Shown piece after piece: positions 1 through 9,685 of a DNA stretch of 64,000 nucleotides. The stretch's first letter is position 1, and each line of letters starts with the position of its first letter. The position numbers and the translations under genes are program-made. The notes under the pieces are model-generated. The model ran no database searches. It worked only from the letters and a program-made list of their open reading frames with translations, and was not told the DNA's origin. The stretch is from Isoetes taiwanensis (Eukaryota > Streptophyta > Lycopodiopsida > Isoetales > Isoetaceae), in NCBI GenBank assembly GCA_021234155.1, contig JAJEKV010000026.1:2730001-2794000 (forward strand), given 5' to 3'.

Positions 1-156
1 TTCTATTCTACTGCCTTCATATTCACTGGCTTCATATTTTGCATTCTGCAATCTGCATTCTGCATTCTTCATTCTGCTCTCTGCTCTGTGCCTGTAAGTA
101 GATATGTTTTTTTTATCCATATATTTTTTCTATAGAATGATATGTTACAATGGGCG

Positions 157-336
157 AAATCGCCCTTGGCGCATATCTGGTTTGGCTTTCTATTTTCCAC
201 TAGGTTAATCAAATCGCGCCAGGTGCATTTCTAGTTCGGCCTTTCTATCTCATACTGCTTTATACAAATCGCGCCAGGCGCGTATGAAGTAGATCTGTAA
301 AAAAAAACACTATAGTAAACGCGCCTGGCGCGATTT
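157..336. repeat. Cluster of four GC-rich palindromes upstream of the first ORF
   Basis: Four copies of an odd palindrome lie at about 157-175, 211-230, 266-285 and 317-336. The full form is a 10-nt arm AAATCGCGCC, one central A or T, then the reverse complement of the arm. Copies 3 and 4 are nearly complete; 1 and 2 are degraded. They lie in what may be a 5' UTR intron: a GTAAGT donor is at about 95 and a TTCTAG acceptor just before 412, ahead of the ATG at 421. Their role is unknown. Transposase or host-factor binding, or RNA hairpin formation, are possibilities only. Confidence 0.8.
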
Positions 337-420
337 GAATTTTGTACATTTAGAATCGTTTTCTGGGGAGAGGAATATCATTTGCTAATTAGTTAATTTC
401 TCTCGTTCTAGTGCATACAC

Positions 421-732
421 ATGGCTGCTTCTAGTTCAAATATAGTTCCCCTGGACGACCATCAACGCTGGACCCTGTACAAGATACTACTTAATTGTGT
501 TGTTCAAAACATTCACAGAGAGCTGGAGAAGCCATATGACAGTTTGTATGAGGGGCCATGGGAATGCTACCATCGCATCACTGGACATATGCGGCTCCTC
601 ATGCTCTTAATAAGGCTCATGCCAACAAATAAATACGAGGATTTGATTAGGAGTATCAAGGATCGATACAACACTCTGATTTGGAGACTCGACATTCGCA
701 GGGACGAAGAGGATGATGTCATATCAGAGTAG
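421..732 (+). CDS. Small helical protein of unknown function, 103 aa
   Basis: This ORF begins at ATG 421, just after a likely splice acceptor (TTCTAG), and ends at TAG 730-732. The product has no motif I recognise. It looks mostly helical, with a hydrophobic middle (RLLMLLIRLM at about residues 59-68) and an acidic C-terminus (DEEDD). No signal peptide or metal-binding pattern is visible. It is the first of three plus-strand units in the palindrome-bearing element, and is followed by two more palindromes and a 49-bp-arm foldback. The spacing and shared palindromes suggest it belongs to the element rather than the host. Being intact while its large neighbour is frameshifted is notable, but short ORFs survive by chance. 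Confidence 0.5.
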   Translation: MAASSSNIVPLDDHQRWTLYKILLNCVVQNIHRELEKPYDSLYEGPWECYHRITGHMRLLMLLIRLMPTNKYEDLIRSIKDRYNTLIWRLDIRRDEEDDVISE

Positions 733-802
733 TCAAGCTGGCACTTTTGTCGATATTGGGCCGATGAAGTGGGCCTATGTGACATTTTGTAGAGATAGGA
801 AG

Positions 803-884
803 AACTCGCGCCTGGCGCATTTTTACAGATGGAGATGTATATTTTTTTTTGATTATAAATACAAACTCGCGCCTGGCGCAATTT
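803..884. repeat. Two GC-rich palindromes after the first ORF
   Basis: Two copies lie at about 803-823 and 863-884. Both have the core CTCGCGCCTGGCGCA followed by a T-run, so one arm is intact and the other has lost a G. They sit in the 3' region of the 103-residue ORF. Confidence 0.75.
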
Positions 885-951
885 TGCAGCTTATACTTTA
901 ATGTCACGCTTATTTTATTATGCTTTTTTATATGCAATGTCGAAAACATTA

Positions 952-1061
952 AATCCTTTGATGCCCTCCAGCCAGTCTGACCAACCCCAAGAAACTACAT
1001 ATTTTCATTAACGTGTAGTTTCATGGGGTTGATAAGACTGGCTAAAGAACATCAAAGAATT
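952..1061. repeat. Foldback with 49-bp arms and 12-nt loop
   Basis: Bases 952-1000 and 1013-1061 are inverted repeats of exactly 49 bases with 40 matches and no gap, separated by 12 bases. Six of the nine differences are C in the left arm against T in the complemented right arm. The structure could be a small foldback element, a hairpin RNA precursor, or a remnant of an inverted duplication. It lies between the first and second genes of the element and codes for nothing recognisable. Confidence 0.75.
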
Positions 1062-1394
1062 CAAAATTCACAACATCACGCGGATGTTTTGATATATTCT
1101 TTTTTTTTTAATATCCAAATATACATACCTTTTTCAGACGTTCTTTTGGCCATGCTACAAATGTGCCCACGCTTTCACCAACTGTATCGCCTCCGGGATG
1201 TCTTCGTGGAAGAGCCTCATCTTCATAATTGCAGTTTATAATGGAAATCTTACAGAAACTGTTTCCAAGAGGAACACCATGACACATAGAACTTGGATTC
1301 AGATCTTCGATTTTACATAATCCTACTCGGCGCTTCAAGTTTGCTGTTAAAAGATAGCATTCTTCTCCGACACTGATAAAGAACCAGAATGCTA

Positions 1395-1670
1395 GAATTG
1401 GCATTGGGAAATATAAAGGACGAATTCGGAAAAATAAAAGATGAATTGGGAAAAATAAAGGACGAAAAATAAATTCGGAATGGAACCACACTCACTTCAG
1501 TTCAGCAGACATCGTTTGATCTTGGGATCGATTGTAGATCTTCGGCGCCCGATCGATTGATCTTGGGCGCTCTAGACGGTCGATTGATCTTGATCTTGGG
1601 CGCTCTGAGGACGGGTCTGAGGGCGCTCTGATTGATCTTGGGTCGATTGAGGGCGCTCTGATAGTAGGTG
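1395..1670. repeat. Short tandem repeats upstream of the large element gene
   Basis: Two different short repeat tracts lie here. At about 1400-1470 a roughly 24-bp unit (GGAAAAATAAAGGACGAA-like) occurs three times. At about 1515-1665 the motif GATCTTGGGCGCTCT and partial versions (TTGATCTTGGG, GGGCGCTCTGA) recur at least five times. They sit 250-500 bases upstream of the ATG at 1927, so a promoter role is possible but unproven. Confidence 0.6.
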
Positions 1671-2403
1671 GCCGATTAGGTGGTAGTAGATTGCCACATA
1701 TGCATTTCTTGAAAATAATAATTATTTGTTTTCTTGAAATTGCATTGAAAAGAAAAACACATTTTAAATTTGTAAATGAGCGGGAAGGGCGGTTAATTAA
1801 GGCGGTATAATTGAAAAGGACGCGAATTTGAATTTACGGTTGTAAATCTGACGGCCTAGATTATGAACGCATACATATAAGTTTAAACCAAAACCCCAGT
1901 CTCATATTATCCGCACTTGCAGTTCTATGGCGTCTAGAGGATCTGGCAGCCGCGGCCGAGGCGCAGGTAGAGGTGGGCGACAGGCCAAAGCACAAATCCA
2001 AAGCCTGGAGTTTGCTGAACAAGCAGAAAGCACAAATCCAGCAAGCGCCTCAGGTATGAATCAGTGTTTTTGTTCTGTAATTGATTTCTGTGTCCCTCTT
2101 TTTGTTAGGTTTTTAGGATTTTTTCTCTAATAATAGAGTTATTATCCGATAAGAAGCATATGTCCTCTAATATTTGAGATCATATGTCCCAAAAATGTGT
2201 GCATGTTGTTTTTTCTTTTAATGCTGTATGTGCTGTTTCAAGCTTGTATACTTAGCTGAACAGTATTCAGTAGCTAGTTGTATTTTTTATAGTTAGTTGT
2301 GTCCTCTGATGAAGATTCAACTCTTTAAGTTGTGGTGTTTAAGATTCGACTTTTTAAGTTGTATTTTTTATAGTTAGTTGTGTCCTGAGCATTTGATTTG
2401 GAC

Positions 2404-2589
2404 AAAACGCCCCTGGCACAGTTTAATTAGTCATTACATTAGTTTCTTTATTTTTAAGGTCACTTCTATAGTGCGCCAAGCGCGTATTTGTTGCATTTTG
2501 ACTGGGACAAAACGCGCCTGGCGCCTGGCCCCAATTAAGTCAATGAACTTGCTCTGTATTCATTTTCAAATCGCGCCAAGCGCGTTTTT
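2404..2589. repeat. Four palindromes in intron 1 of the large element gene
   Basis: Degenerate copies lie at about 2404-2424, 2470-2489, 2509-2530 and 2568-2589. The last is nearly full length with AAG in place of AGG at the centre. All are inside the inferred intron 2054-2658. Confidence 0.75.
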
Positions 2590-3818
2590 GTTGCACATGT
2601 TTCGACTTAGCATATATTTTAGCATTAAAAGATTAACCCATGTGCTGTAATTTCACAGGATCACAAAAGCCAATCAAAAGGAGGACCAAGCAAGGCGAGA
2701 CCTCTTCAGCCCAGAAAAAGCAAAGGACAAATGAAGATGTTACTGTTACAGACCTGCAGCATGTATTGCCGTTAGAAGATACATCTGGAATAATAAAGGC
2801 TCAGGTAGAACCTCCATGTCCAGAAGAAGATCTTATAGAGGGGTCAGAATGGTATGTGGAGATATTCAAAACTGGTGGGAAGACAGACCTCATATTCATG
2901 TCAAGGGTAAGAGAGACTGATCAAATGAAGAAGCAGGGAATTCTTATTACATGCGAAGTACAGGACGATTCTTTCTGTTCTGTGCTAGTTGAAGTGGGTC
3001 AAAAACATAAGAATAGCCTAAAGAAGATCAATCGATGCAGTTCTAGCTCTTTTAAAGAGACTGCATTAAGATCAGACGACATGGCCAATACCCTATTCAA
3101 ATTTGGCTGGACAGTTGGCGAGCCATTGACTCCTAAAAGAATATGTGAGGGGCTTACAGCTGTTCGACGAGCCATTAGCACGAGGCCCTCGGGCAGTGTC
3201 TACTTACAGGCAGTGAAGGATAAGGAAGAAGAAAGCTCTAAAGGCAGGGAAACCACAGAAGCGACAGCAGGCCTTACAATTGACGATGACAAGGCCAGGC
3301 AGTTGGAGGCGATGAGCAAGCTAAAAAAATATGCTGACAAATACCCACTGGGCCTGAACTTCACCCATCCAGTCCACGTGGATAGGCTTTTCAGGTCCAC
3401 TAAAGCCATTTATATCAGCAGAAGGTATGACAAGCAGCACTCCTTGGAGATAGTGAACAGCATGATCGAAAATCCAGGGCAAGTGCCAATGCCTGCAGAT
3501 GTAGTGCCGTACGATACCAGAACGAGGAAGGTAATCATGTGGAGCAAGCTGGAGGACTTCATCCAGAATCCTGACATACATTTTATGATAATAGATGGCC
3601 AGCATTCAATAGAGGTCCAGAAGGTTCTGATCAAGAAGGCACAACATACTGGGCATCAGTTGTTCTATAAGCTGTATTCTGTCAGAAATTGCCGGTTCCC
3701 GAGCGGCTCAACAACACCTGCCGAGCTAGCCGAAATAAGGGCACTCCTAAATGACATGGGAAAAACATTCTTATACAAAAGGTAATTCTCTTCCCTTAGG
3801 TTTCGTTTTCGTATTTGC

Positions 3819-3935
3819 AAATCGCGCCAGGCGCGATTTGCTTGTTTGAGGAGAAACGGCTATCAATCCAGGAAGCCTTTTCTCTTTAGAGTAGGCAAAT
3901 CGCTTTCTAATATGAAATCGCGCCTGGCGCGATTT
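3819..3935. repeat. Two perfect palindromes in intron 2 of the large element gene
   Basis: Bases 3819-3839 and 3915-3935 are perfect 21-base copies with central A and central T respectively. Both lie in the inferred intron 3782-3994. A half-copy (CAAATCGC) is at about 3896. Confidence 0.9.
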
Positions 3936-6004
3936 TAAACTAGAAGGATTTATTTAATTCACGATTATGAAGCTAACAAGGTTACTCCTTGCAGTCCCTA
4001 TATAGAGCAACTTCGGCATGCTCGGAACCAGTGGATTGAATATGGGAAGCCAATGCCGACCAGACAGGGCCAGTCCAAAAGCGCTGAATTCAAGTTGCTG
4101 GAGAGGACACTTAGTCAGACGATAATACAGGACAAAACCAAGAACACCAGATCAAAGAAAAAAAAAAGAGATGAAAAGGGTGATGCTTCCGAGGAACCAA
4201 CTGTGCCCAAGGATGCCTGCAAGATAGTATTTGCTTCAGATCCAGTATGGGAGAAATGGAATGAATTCTGGGATGCCTACGTCGAGAAGAAGTTGCCAGA
4301 TTCACAAGGAAGATTTCCTCCTGTTGACACATCAATTTTTGATATCCATATAATAGAGATGAGGAAGGCTCAGGGATTGGACGATCAAGAGCTGATCTCA
4401 GTTCTGGATAGGTTAATCAGAAAGGAAATTCTTTACAAGAAAACCTCGGCAACAAAGGCTATGGAATCATTTGAAGATGCATGCGACGGGCTGGAAAATA
4501 TTAGAGTGCTCAAGAAGGCAGTTGGTGAGGAATTACAAAGGCTTACAGGAGATTGGTCGTTGTCGGAGTTAGGACTCATGCAAAAGTATAACGTCTCCAA
4601 CGACGACCTAAAGAAATATGTATTTTGGTCCAAGGACTTTGTCAAGCAGCAGAAGTTGAAGAACGTTGCAAAGATCAGTGGGATTCACACTAAAGTTGCA
4701 TCCGACTTGAAACGAAAAGTCGCGATGGTGAAGCAGACCCCGGAGACGGAATGCACTTTTTTTTATCAAGTGTCCACTGGTTTCAAGTGTGCCTTGCCAG
4801 AAGTGGGTGCAGGTCCCCATGATATCACACTCTTCATGCTTGATAGCCGAGGCACCAGATGGTCGCTTGATGACTATAATACGTTCTTCAACGACGGAGG
4901 TGAACTACACAATTGTCACTATATGTCCCTCCGACATGTCCTATGCATATGCTCTAACTGCTGCAAATGACTTAGAATGCGTGAAAGTCATCCGACAGGC
5001 GATCCTCATAGATGAAAACAGGGACAGTGACTTCAGCACAGCGAGTAAAATTTCTCATGTGCTTATAATTATGATAGCCATGATGGATGATAAGGAATAT
5101 GAAAGGCTTAAGGGAAAACCAGATGGAGACAAACTAGCATGGCAGTGCTATCAGTTAGATGAATGTATAATGCGAAACGTCTTCTACCTGGAACAAGAAG
5201 ACAAGGGGAAGGGTGTCAAGGTCGTGGAAGAGTTAGAGGAAGAAGAGGAAGAAAACGAGGACGACCCAGTTCTTGTGGGCCACATTAAGTATGAGCTCCT
5301 AACTTCACATAAGGGGAAGCTAAACAAGAACAGGTTCTCTATGGACCTTTCCCAGCATCTCATTGAAGCATTTTGTCCATTGGGAACAACTTGCTGGGAA
5401 CTTCACGTTGGAGGTTACATCGGTAGAGAAGCTTTGAAGTTAGCAAGGAAATGCCAGAGCGTCGTCTCCGACGATCGAGCCAAAAATTTCTTGGACCTCT
5501 TCTTTGAGAAAGTACTAGAGGAAGCACCTAGGGGACCAATCGGTAGTGCAAAAAATAAAGCTTCTACCTCTAAGGCCGAAATACCTGCAGATTTGCTTAA
5601 GGAACGGGAGAATATGAGAAAGCTATTGGTTGGCCACAACATCATGGATGAAACCGAAGAGCAGCCAGATCACCAAGTACATATCGACATGCCTATGAAC
5701 ACCCTTGACCTTGAAAATATAGAACAGGATGAAGATAACAAGGATGATGATAATAACAATAATGATGATGAAGCAGACTCCAAATCTGAAAACACTAGCC
5801 AGGTTAGCGTAAAGAGTAATGAACTATCAAGCATAGTTCACACTGTACAGATCTCAACTGACATGGTTGGTGCTTCTATCAGACCGGAGACAACTCAGAG
5901 GATGCAACGGAAGAAGACACCACGGGGAATGAAGAAGAAGAAAGGTATCGTAACAATGTTCCTTTTTTTGATATCCATGCATTTTACAAACTGCAAGCAT
6001 ATAG

Positions 6005-6098
6005 AAATCGCGCCTGGCGCGATTTAGAGTTACCTAGAGATCATATTTTTAAATTATGTTGACATGCATCATTAATGAAATCGCGCCTGGCGCGTTTT
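6005..6098. repeat. Two palindromes in intron 3 of the large element gene
   Basis: Bases 6005-6025 are a perfect 21-base copy; 6078-6098 has one arm ending GCGTTTT instead of GCGATTT. Both lie in the inferred intron 5945-6143. Confidence 0.85.
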
Positions 6099-6959
6099 CG
6101 TTTTCCATTTCTTTCATCTTATACGTTATTGTTCGCCTTACAGAAATGATACGGCTTCCCCAAAAGTACTGGTCTTTGATTTGAATGGTGTGCTATGTAG
6201 AACGTTACCTAAAGCAACGTTTGAAAAGTCATGGTATCCGCAACAACCATTTGAGACACGTACCAAATATGTTTACCCGCGCCCTTATCTGAAGGAGATG
6301 TTGGACCAGGCCTTCAGTCTGTTTCGTTGTGCAATTTGGTCATCTATGGAGCATAGAAATATACAGGATGTTTTGAAAGTAGTACCTGAGCTAAATGTAG
6401 ATTGGGCTGGGATCAAAGCAAATGTGCTTCATTCACAAACCCTAAAGAACCGACAGGTAAAAAGATATTTGTGAAATGCTTGCGCAACATGATGGATGCC
6501 CTAGGTGTTGAGGATAAGGAAGGCATGATCGATGACGCTCTAAAGTGTTGCTTCAATCAGTCACAGTCATTGAATCCGCCATCCTATCATCCTCAAGATT
6601 TTGACAAAGATGACTTCCTGCTTCGCTTTGTTAGTGTCTTGCACGAAATAGCTTCAGGAAAAACGGTCGAAGAGATACAAACACTATACCCGCAACTTGA
6701 TCGGACAGGGGAAATTGACAGGGACCTTGAGAAAATCGTTCTAGAAAGGGAACTTTTTTGATATATATGTATACAGAAAATACACTTTCCAAAAAGTTTT
6801 GAATATAAAATATACTTTACACCAACCTCATTCGAATATATATTGTGTTCTTATATCAGCATTATTGGTTCTGTGTACGTATTGGTTTTTTATATTATGT
6901 GTATGGTTTGCTATACTTGCAATAATTTGTATGCATATACCGTCAATAATTTAGGTGTG

Positions 6960-6967
6960 TATAAATA
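6960..6967 (+). promoter_or_regulatory. TATA box for the 76-residue ORF
   Basis: TATAAATA lies 57 bases upstream of the ATG at 7024, a normal plant spacing for a short 5' leader. It implies an independent promoter for the third unit of the element. Confidence 0.5.
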
Positions 6968-7023
6968 GGTATGCATGAAATTGGCAAACCATCGGCTTCG
7001 GCCTCCGCCTTCTGCTTGTTATT

Positions 7024-7254
7024 ATGGCACATTCTATTACCTGCAAGATGAACCATGCGGACCTCTGCAGGTGCCGCGAGCTAGAAATAGAACTTCAGGA
7101 CTGGCTTGATGTCGTTGCTATGAATCTCGTCCGCTTCTATCCTGATCCCTTTGATGTTGTAATCCATCTTATATGGAATCCAGAGCATGGTTTGTTCATG
7201 ATCGATAGGATCTCAGCACCGCCTGCAGCGCCTGTCGACGATGAATCGGATTAG
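7024..7254 (+). CDS. Small acidic protein of unknown function, 76 aa
   Basis: The ORF starts at ATG 7024 behind a TATA box at 6960 and ends at TAG 7252-7254. The product begins with a Cys/His cluster (CKMNHADLCRC), continues with a helical ELEIELQDWLDVVAMNL stretch, and ends in PVDDESD. The Cys/His spacing does not match a zinc finger I know. It is the last unit before the right end of the palindrome-bearing element; a palindrome follows at 7300. Function is unknown. It could be an accessory protein of the element. Confidence 0.45.
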   Translation: MAHSITCKMNHADLCRCRELEIELQDWLDVVAMNLVRFYPDPFDVVIHLIWNPEHGLFMIDRISAPPAAPVDDESD

Positions 7255-7299
7255 TTTTTTAAGTTTATGTTCCATTATAATGCGTTATTTATGCCAAGA

Positions 7300-7320
7300 A
7301 AATCGCGCCACGCGCGATTT
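7300..7320. repeat. Palindrome near the right end of the element
   Basis: A nearly perfect 21-base copy with GCCACGC at the centre in place of GCCAGGC. It follows the 76-residue ORF by 45 bases. Confidence 0.85.
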
Positions 7321-7590
7321 GAACCACGAAAATCTCTGTTTTGTAGCAACTTGCTTGCTGTTATTTATTCATAAAGCACTACAATTTCAATGTTTAGATT
7401 TCGTTGTCGTCCGTGATGGTACGAATTAATAAGCAATTTCCTACTTTTTATATTGCCAACATTCTGTCATAATATGGGTCATTTGCATCGAATATTTGAA
7501 TGCCTTTGCATTTCAACATAAAATGCATCTTCCTAGCCCGAAAATGAACTCAGTGCAAAAGTGTGGTTAATTCAATATAATGGTCAATAA

Positions 7591-7650
7591 AAGGCTTATA
7601 CGGCGCGATTTTGGAATAGACATAATCCCAATTTAATTGAATGATGGTTA
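7591..7650. mobile_element. Right terminus of the palindrome-bearing element
   Basis: Bases 7591-7650 match in inverted orientation the left end of the 2.0-kb element at 58199-58255, with only a few mismatches over roughly 58 bases, including a half palindrome (GGCGCGATTTT). Similarity stops abruptly after TGATGGTTA at 7650, which defines the terminus. The left terminus is not in the window. Confidence 0.7.
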
Positions 7651-7659
7651 GATGACTTG

Positions 7660-8277
7660 GATGTGTAGCACATTGCAAGCTATAGACCACCTGCATACCT
7701 AAACAATGCAAGCCTAAACATACATGCATATCTTAACACTAAACAACAAACCCTAGCTTCAGACTTACAGAAACCCGAGCATTCAAAGCATTTACTATAA
7801 GCAGAGAACTACTTACAGTAAACAAATTATGTCAGACCTGTATCTTATATGTTCCTTTAAAAGCTCATACGACAATTAACATTCCTTTCCTATCAATCAT
7901 CAATAGATATCTAGAGACAAAAGGTAAACTTAAAGTTTGAGCAATATCGGTCGGTCGGATGGCCTCCTAATCTAGTCTTACAGGAATCGACAGCAAAGCA
8001 GCCTCTACCTAACTCACATAACTCAACGGGAGTCTCAATCTGAGCCCTCAAATGCAGCAAGATTTTTAACTTGGGCCCTCGATATGGTACATTCACTAGC
8101 ATCAAAAGGATAATCCATCACCCCACCTCTTAAGGGTTTGCCCTTCAAGCAACCCAAAAATGACTGGCTTTACTAAAGCTATCTATAAATCATGCTCCAT
8201 AGTCCAGTCTCACAAGTGAATTCTATTGCATTTAGCTTGCATAGCAAAAAGGGATTTTTTTGCCTTCTACCACACAC
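7660..8277. other. Non-coding stretch right of the element
   Basis: No gene is recognised. The text is AT-rich with repeated CCTAAACA-like words at 7690-7740. Part of 7900-8270 may belong to the LINE remnant that follows, but no domain is readable. Confidence 0.5.
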
Positions 8278-9245
8278 TTATTGACCGCATCATTCCACTT
8301 GTAATTATCCATAATTCTGAGTCCCAAGTACTTGTATACTTGGACCATGGGGGGTGCACTCAGAAAAAACCGTATAAACCATGTGAGTGTAAGGAAGGAG
8401 GTGTTTTTTGTCCAGCCGTACTACATAAATATGGGAGGGGGCTTTTTTTGCTTGAATTCCATATAAATTATATAAGAAATATAGTAGAGGTATTTGAAAT
8501 ATGAGGGAAATTTTTTAAGGAAAATTCCATATAAGGTTTAGTTTCTCTTGACCCCATGCACGCACATGTTGTGACTTATATTAGTTGCACCCCCTGGGAC
8601 TTGGACCTACTCTACTTCTTTGTCATCAAAGTAAAATGCCCTTGCGAGAGCCAAATATTTTAGCTAAGTTCACGCAAAACTTTGCAGGTTGGCAGAAAGC
8701 ATTTAGCGGCTCTAGCTATTGTTGCAATCCCGACGCTAGTCTAGGTAGCAAGACAATATCATGTGCATACAACAATAGCGGTATTATAATCCCTCCCCTC
8801 CTAAAGGTGACCCATCTATATAATTTAATTTTGCTTGAGCCGCTTCTCTAATTCATCTATGTAAATCCCAAACAAAGTTGTTGATGCCGGACGGCCATTC
8901 GTAACTCCAATATTATTGTTAATGTGTTCATTGCATTTTTCACCAAAAGGAAAGATACGCTGGGCCTAGACCTGTTCAAATAGTCGTGCCACTGCTGTGC
9001 ATATCTTATCATAATAAGAGCATCGAATATTTCAAGCAACCCTAATAGCATATGTCTTGAAGCTGTATCAAATGCTTTACTAATATCAACATAGCAAGCA
9101 TATGTAGCATGGTTCTGACCTTTTGAATTTTCAATGATACTCGCATCGTGGCGAGATGATTAATAGTGGAATGATCTAGTCTAACTCCCGTCTGCCCCAT
9201 CGCTCTTGCATTTGTAGCTTGCTTGTTCAGTTTTGGAGCTCCCAC
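8278..9245 (-). pseudogene. Decayed LINE reverse transcriptase
   Basis: On the minus strand, 9245-8860 reads RLDHSTINHL and then VDISKAFDTA, typical of reverse transcriptase motifs 1-2. Bases 8850-8640 read LYAHDIVLL, a decayed form of the YADD active site. Bases 8350-8280 read YKYLGLRIMD, like the conserved KYLG thumb motif. Multiple stops and shifts break it. It differs clearly in sequence from the LINE copies at 21.5 and 40.7 kb, so it is another lineage or a much older copy. An unrelated-looking stretch at 8390-8560 may be a later insertion. Confidence 0.65.
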
Positions 9246-9685
9246 GAGATTGCTCTCACATTTTCTACATTGAAGGCAAAACCTAGTTAAATGTGGGTTT
9301 ATTATATAGTTTTGAATGGTCCTTGGTGACTAATTCAATTAGTCCCAAACATTCAAGATAAAAAGAAAGTTCAAGCACGAGTTTATCATAACCCTAAACA
9401 TGAAACCGAGGAAAAAATAAATGAAGTTTACATGCCAAACAATTGCAAACTCAAGTGAGTAACAAATCTATGGAATCTTATGCTAACATCTAAGTTTTCC
9501 TATCAAATTTGAATTTCTGTTTCATTCTGTGATCTCACGTTATCATTTACCATTCGCAATATATCATTTATAGATTGCTACAATTTACAATCTATAAGAA
9601 TCCCAGCATCAAATGACTGAAAAAATCTCGGCAATTGTATATTGACAGCTTAGCTGAGTACTATGTTATTTCATAGCTTTCACAT
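9246..9685. other. Spacer and probable 3' UTR of the receptor kinase gene
   Basis: AT-rich and without ORFs of interest. The part next to 9686 probably holds the 3' untranslated region of the minus-strand receptor kinase. Confidence 0.5.

Larger units (their letters stand above)
1927..6761 (+). pseudogene. Large four-exon element gene: ParB-like DGQH region, methyltransferase-like region, HAD (FCP1-type) phosphatase domain; frameshifted
   Basis: I read four exons. Exon 1 (1927-2053) encodes a GRG-rich N-terminus. Exon 2 (2659-3781) joins in frame and contains IIDGQHS at 3588-3608, preceded by VPYDTRTRKVI; this resembles the ParB/DndB DGQHR motif with Arg replaced by Ser. Exon 3 (3995-5944) is helical, then has a region around 4900-5520 (FCPLGTTCWELHVGG at 5371-5415) resembling a degenerate N4/N6 DNA methyltransferase motif I, then an acidic linker. 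Exon 4 (6144-6761) is HAD-like: FDLNGVLC (6175-6198), IWSSME, WDQSKC, IDDAL (6528-6542). The Asn in DLNG sits where FCP1/SCP enzymes carry the second catalytic Asp. Phases agree at all three introns if exon 3 ends in frame 0. Reading shifts near 4895 (+1), 5875 (-1) and 6400 (-1) mean this copy is broken or carries sequence errors. Introns 1, 2 and 3 each contain the palindromes. The domain assignments are inference; HAD is the firmest, the methyltransferase the weakest. Confidence 0.6.

Noticed and set aside
4770-4812. A 43-base intron to explain the frame change in exon 3
   Set aside because: Too short for a plant intron, and the sequence reads well as protein across it in frame 0; an indel near 4895 is simpler.
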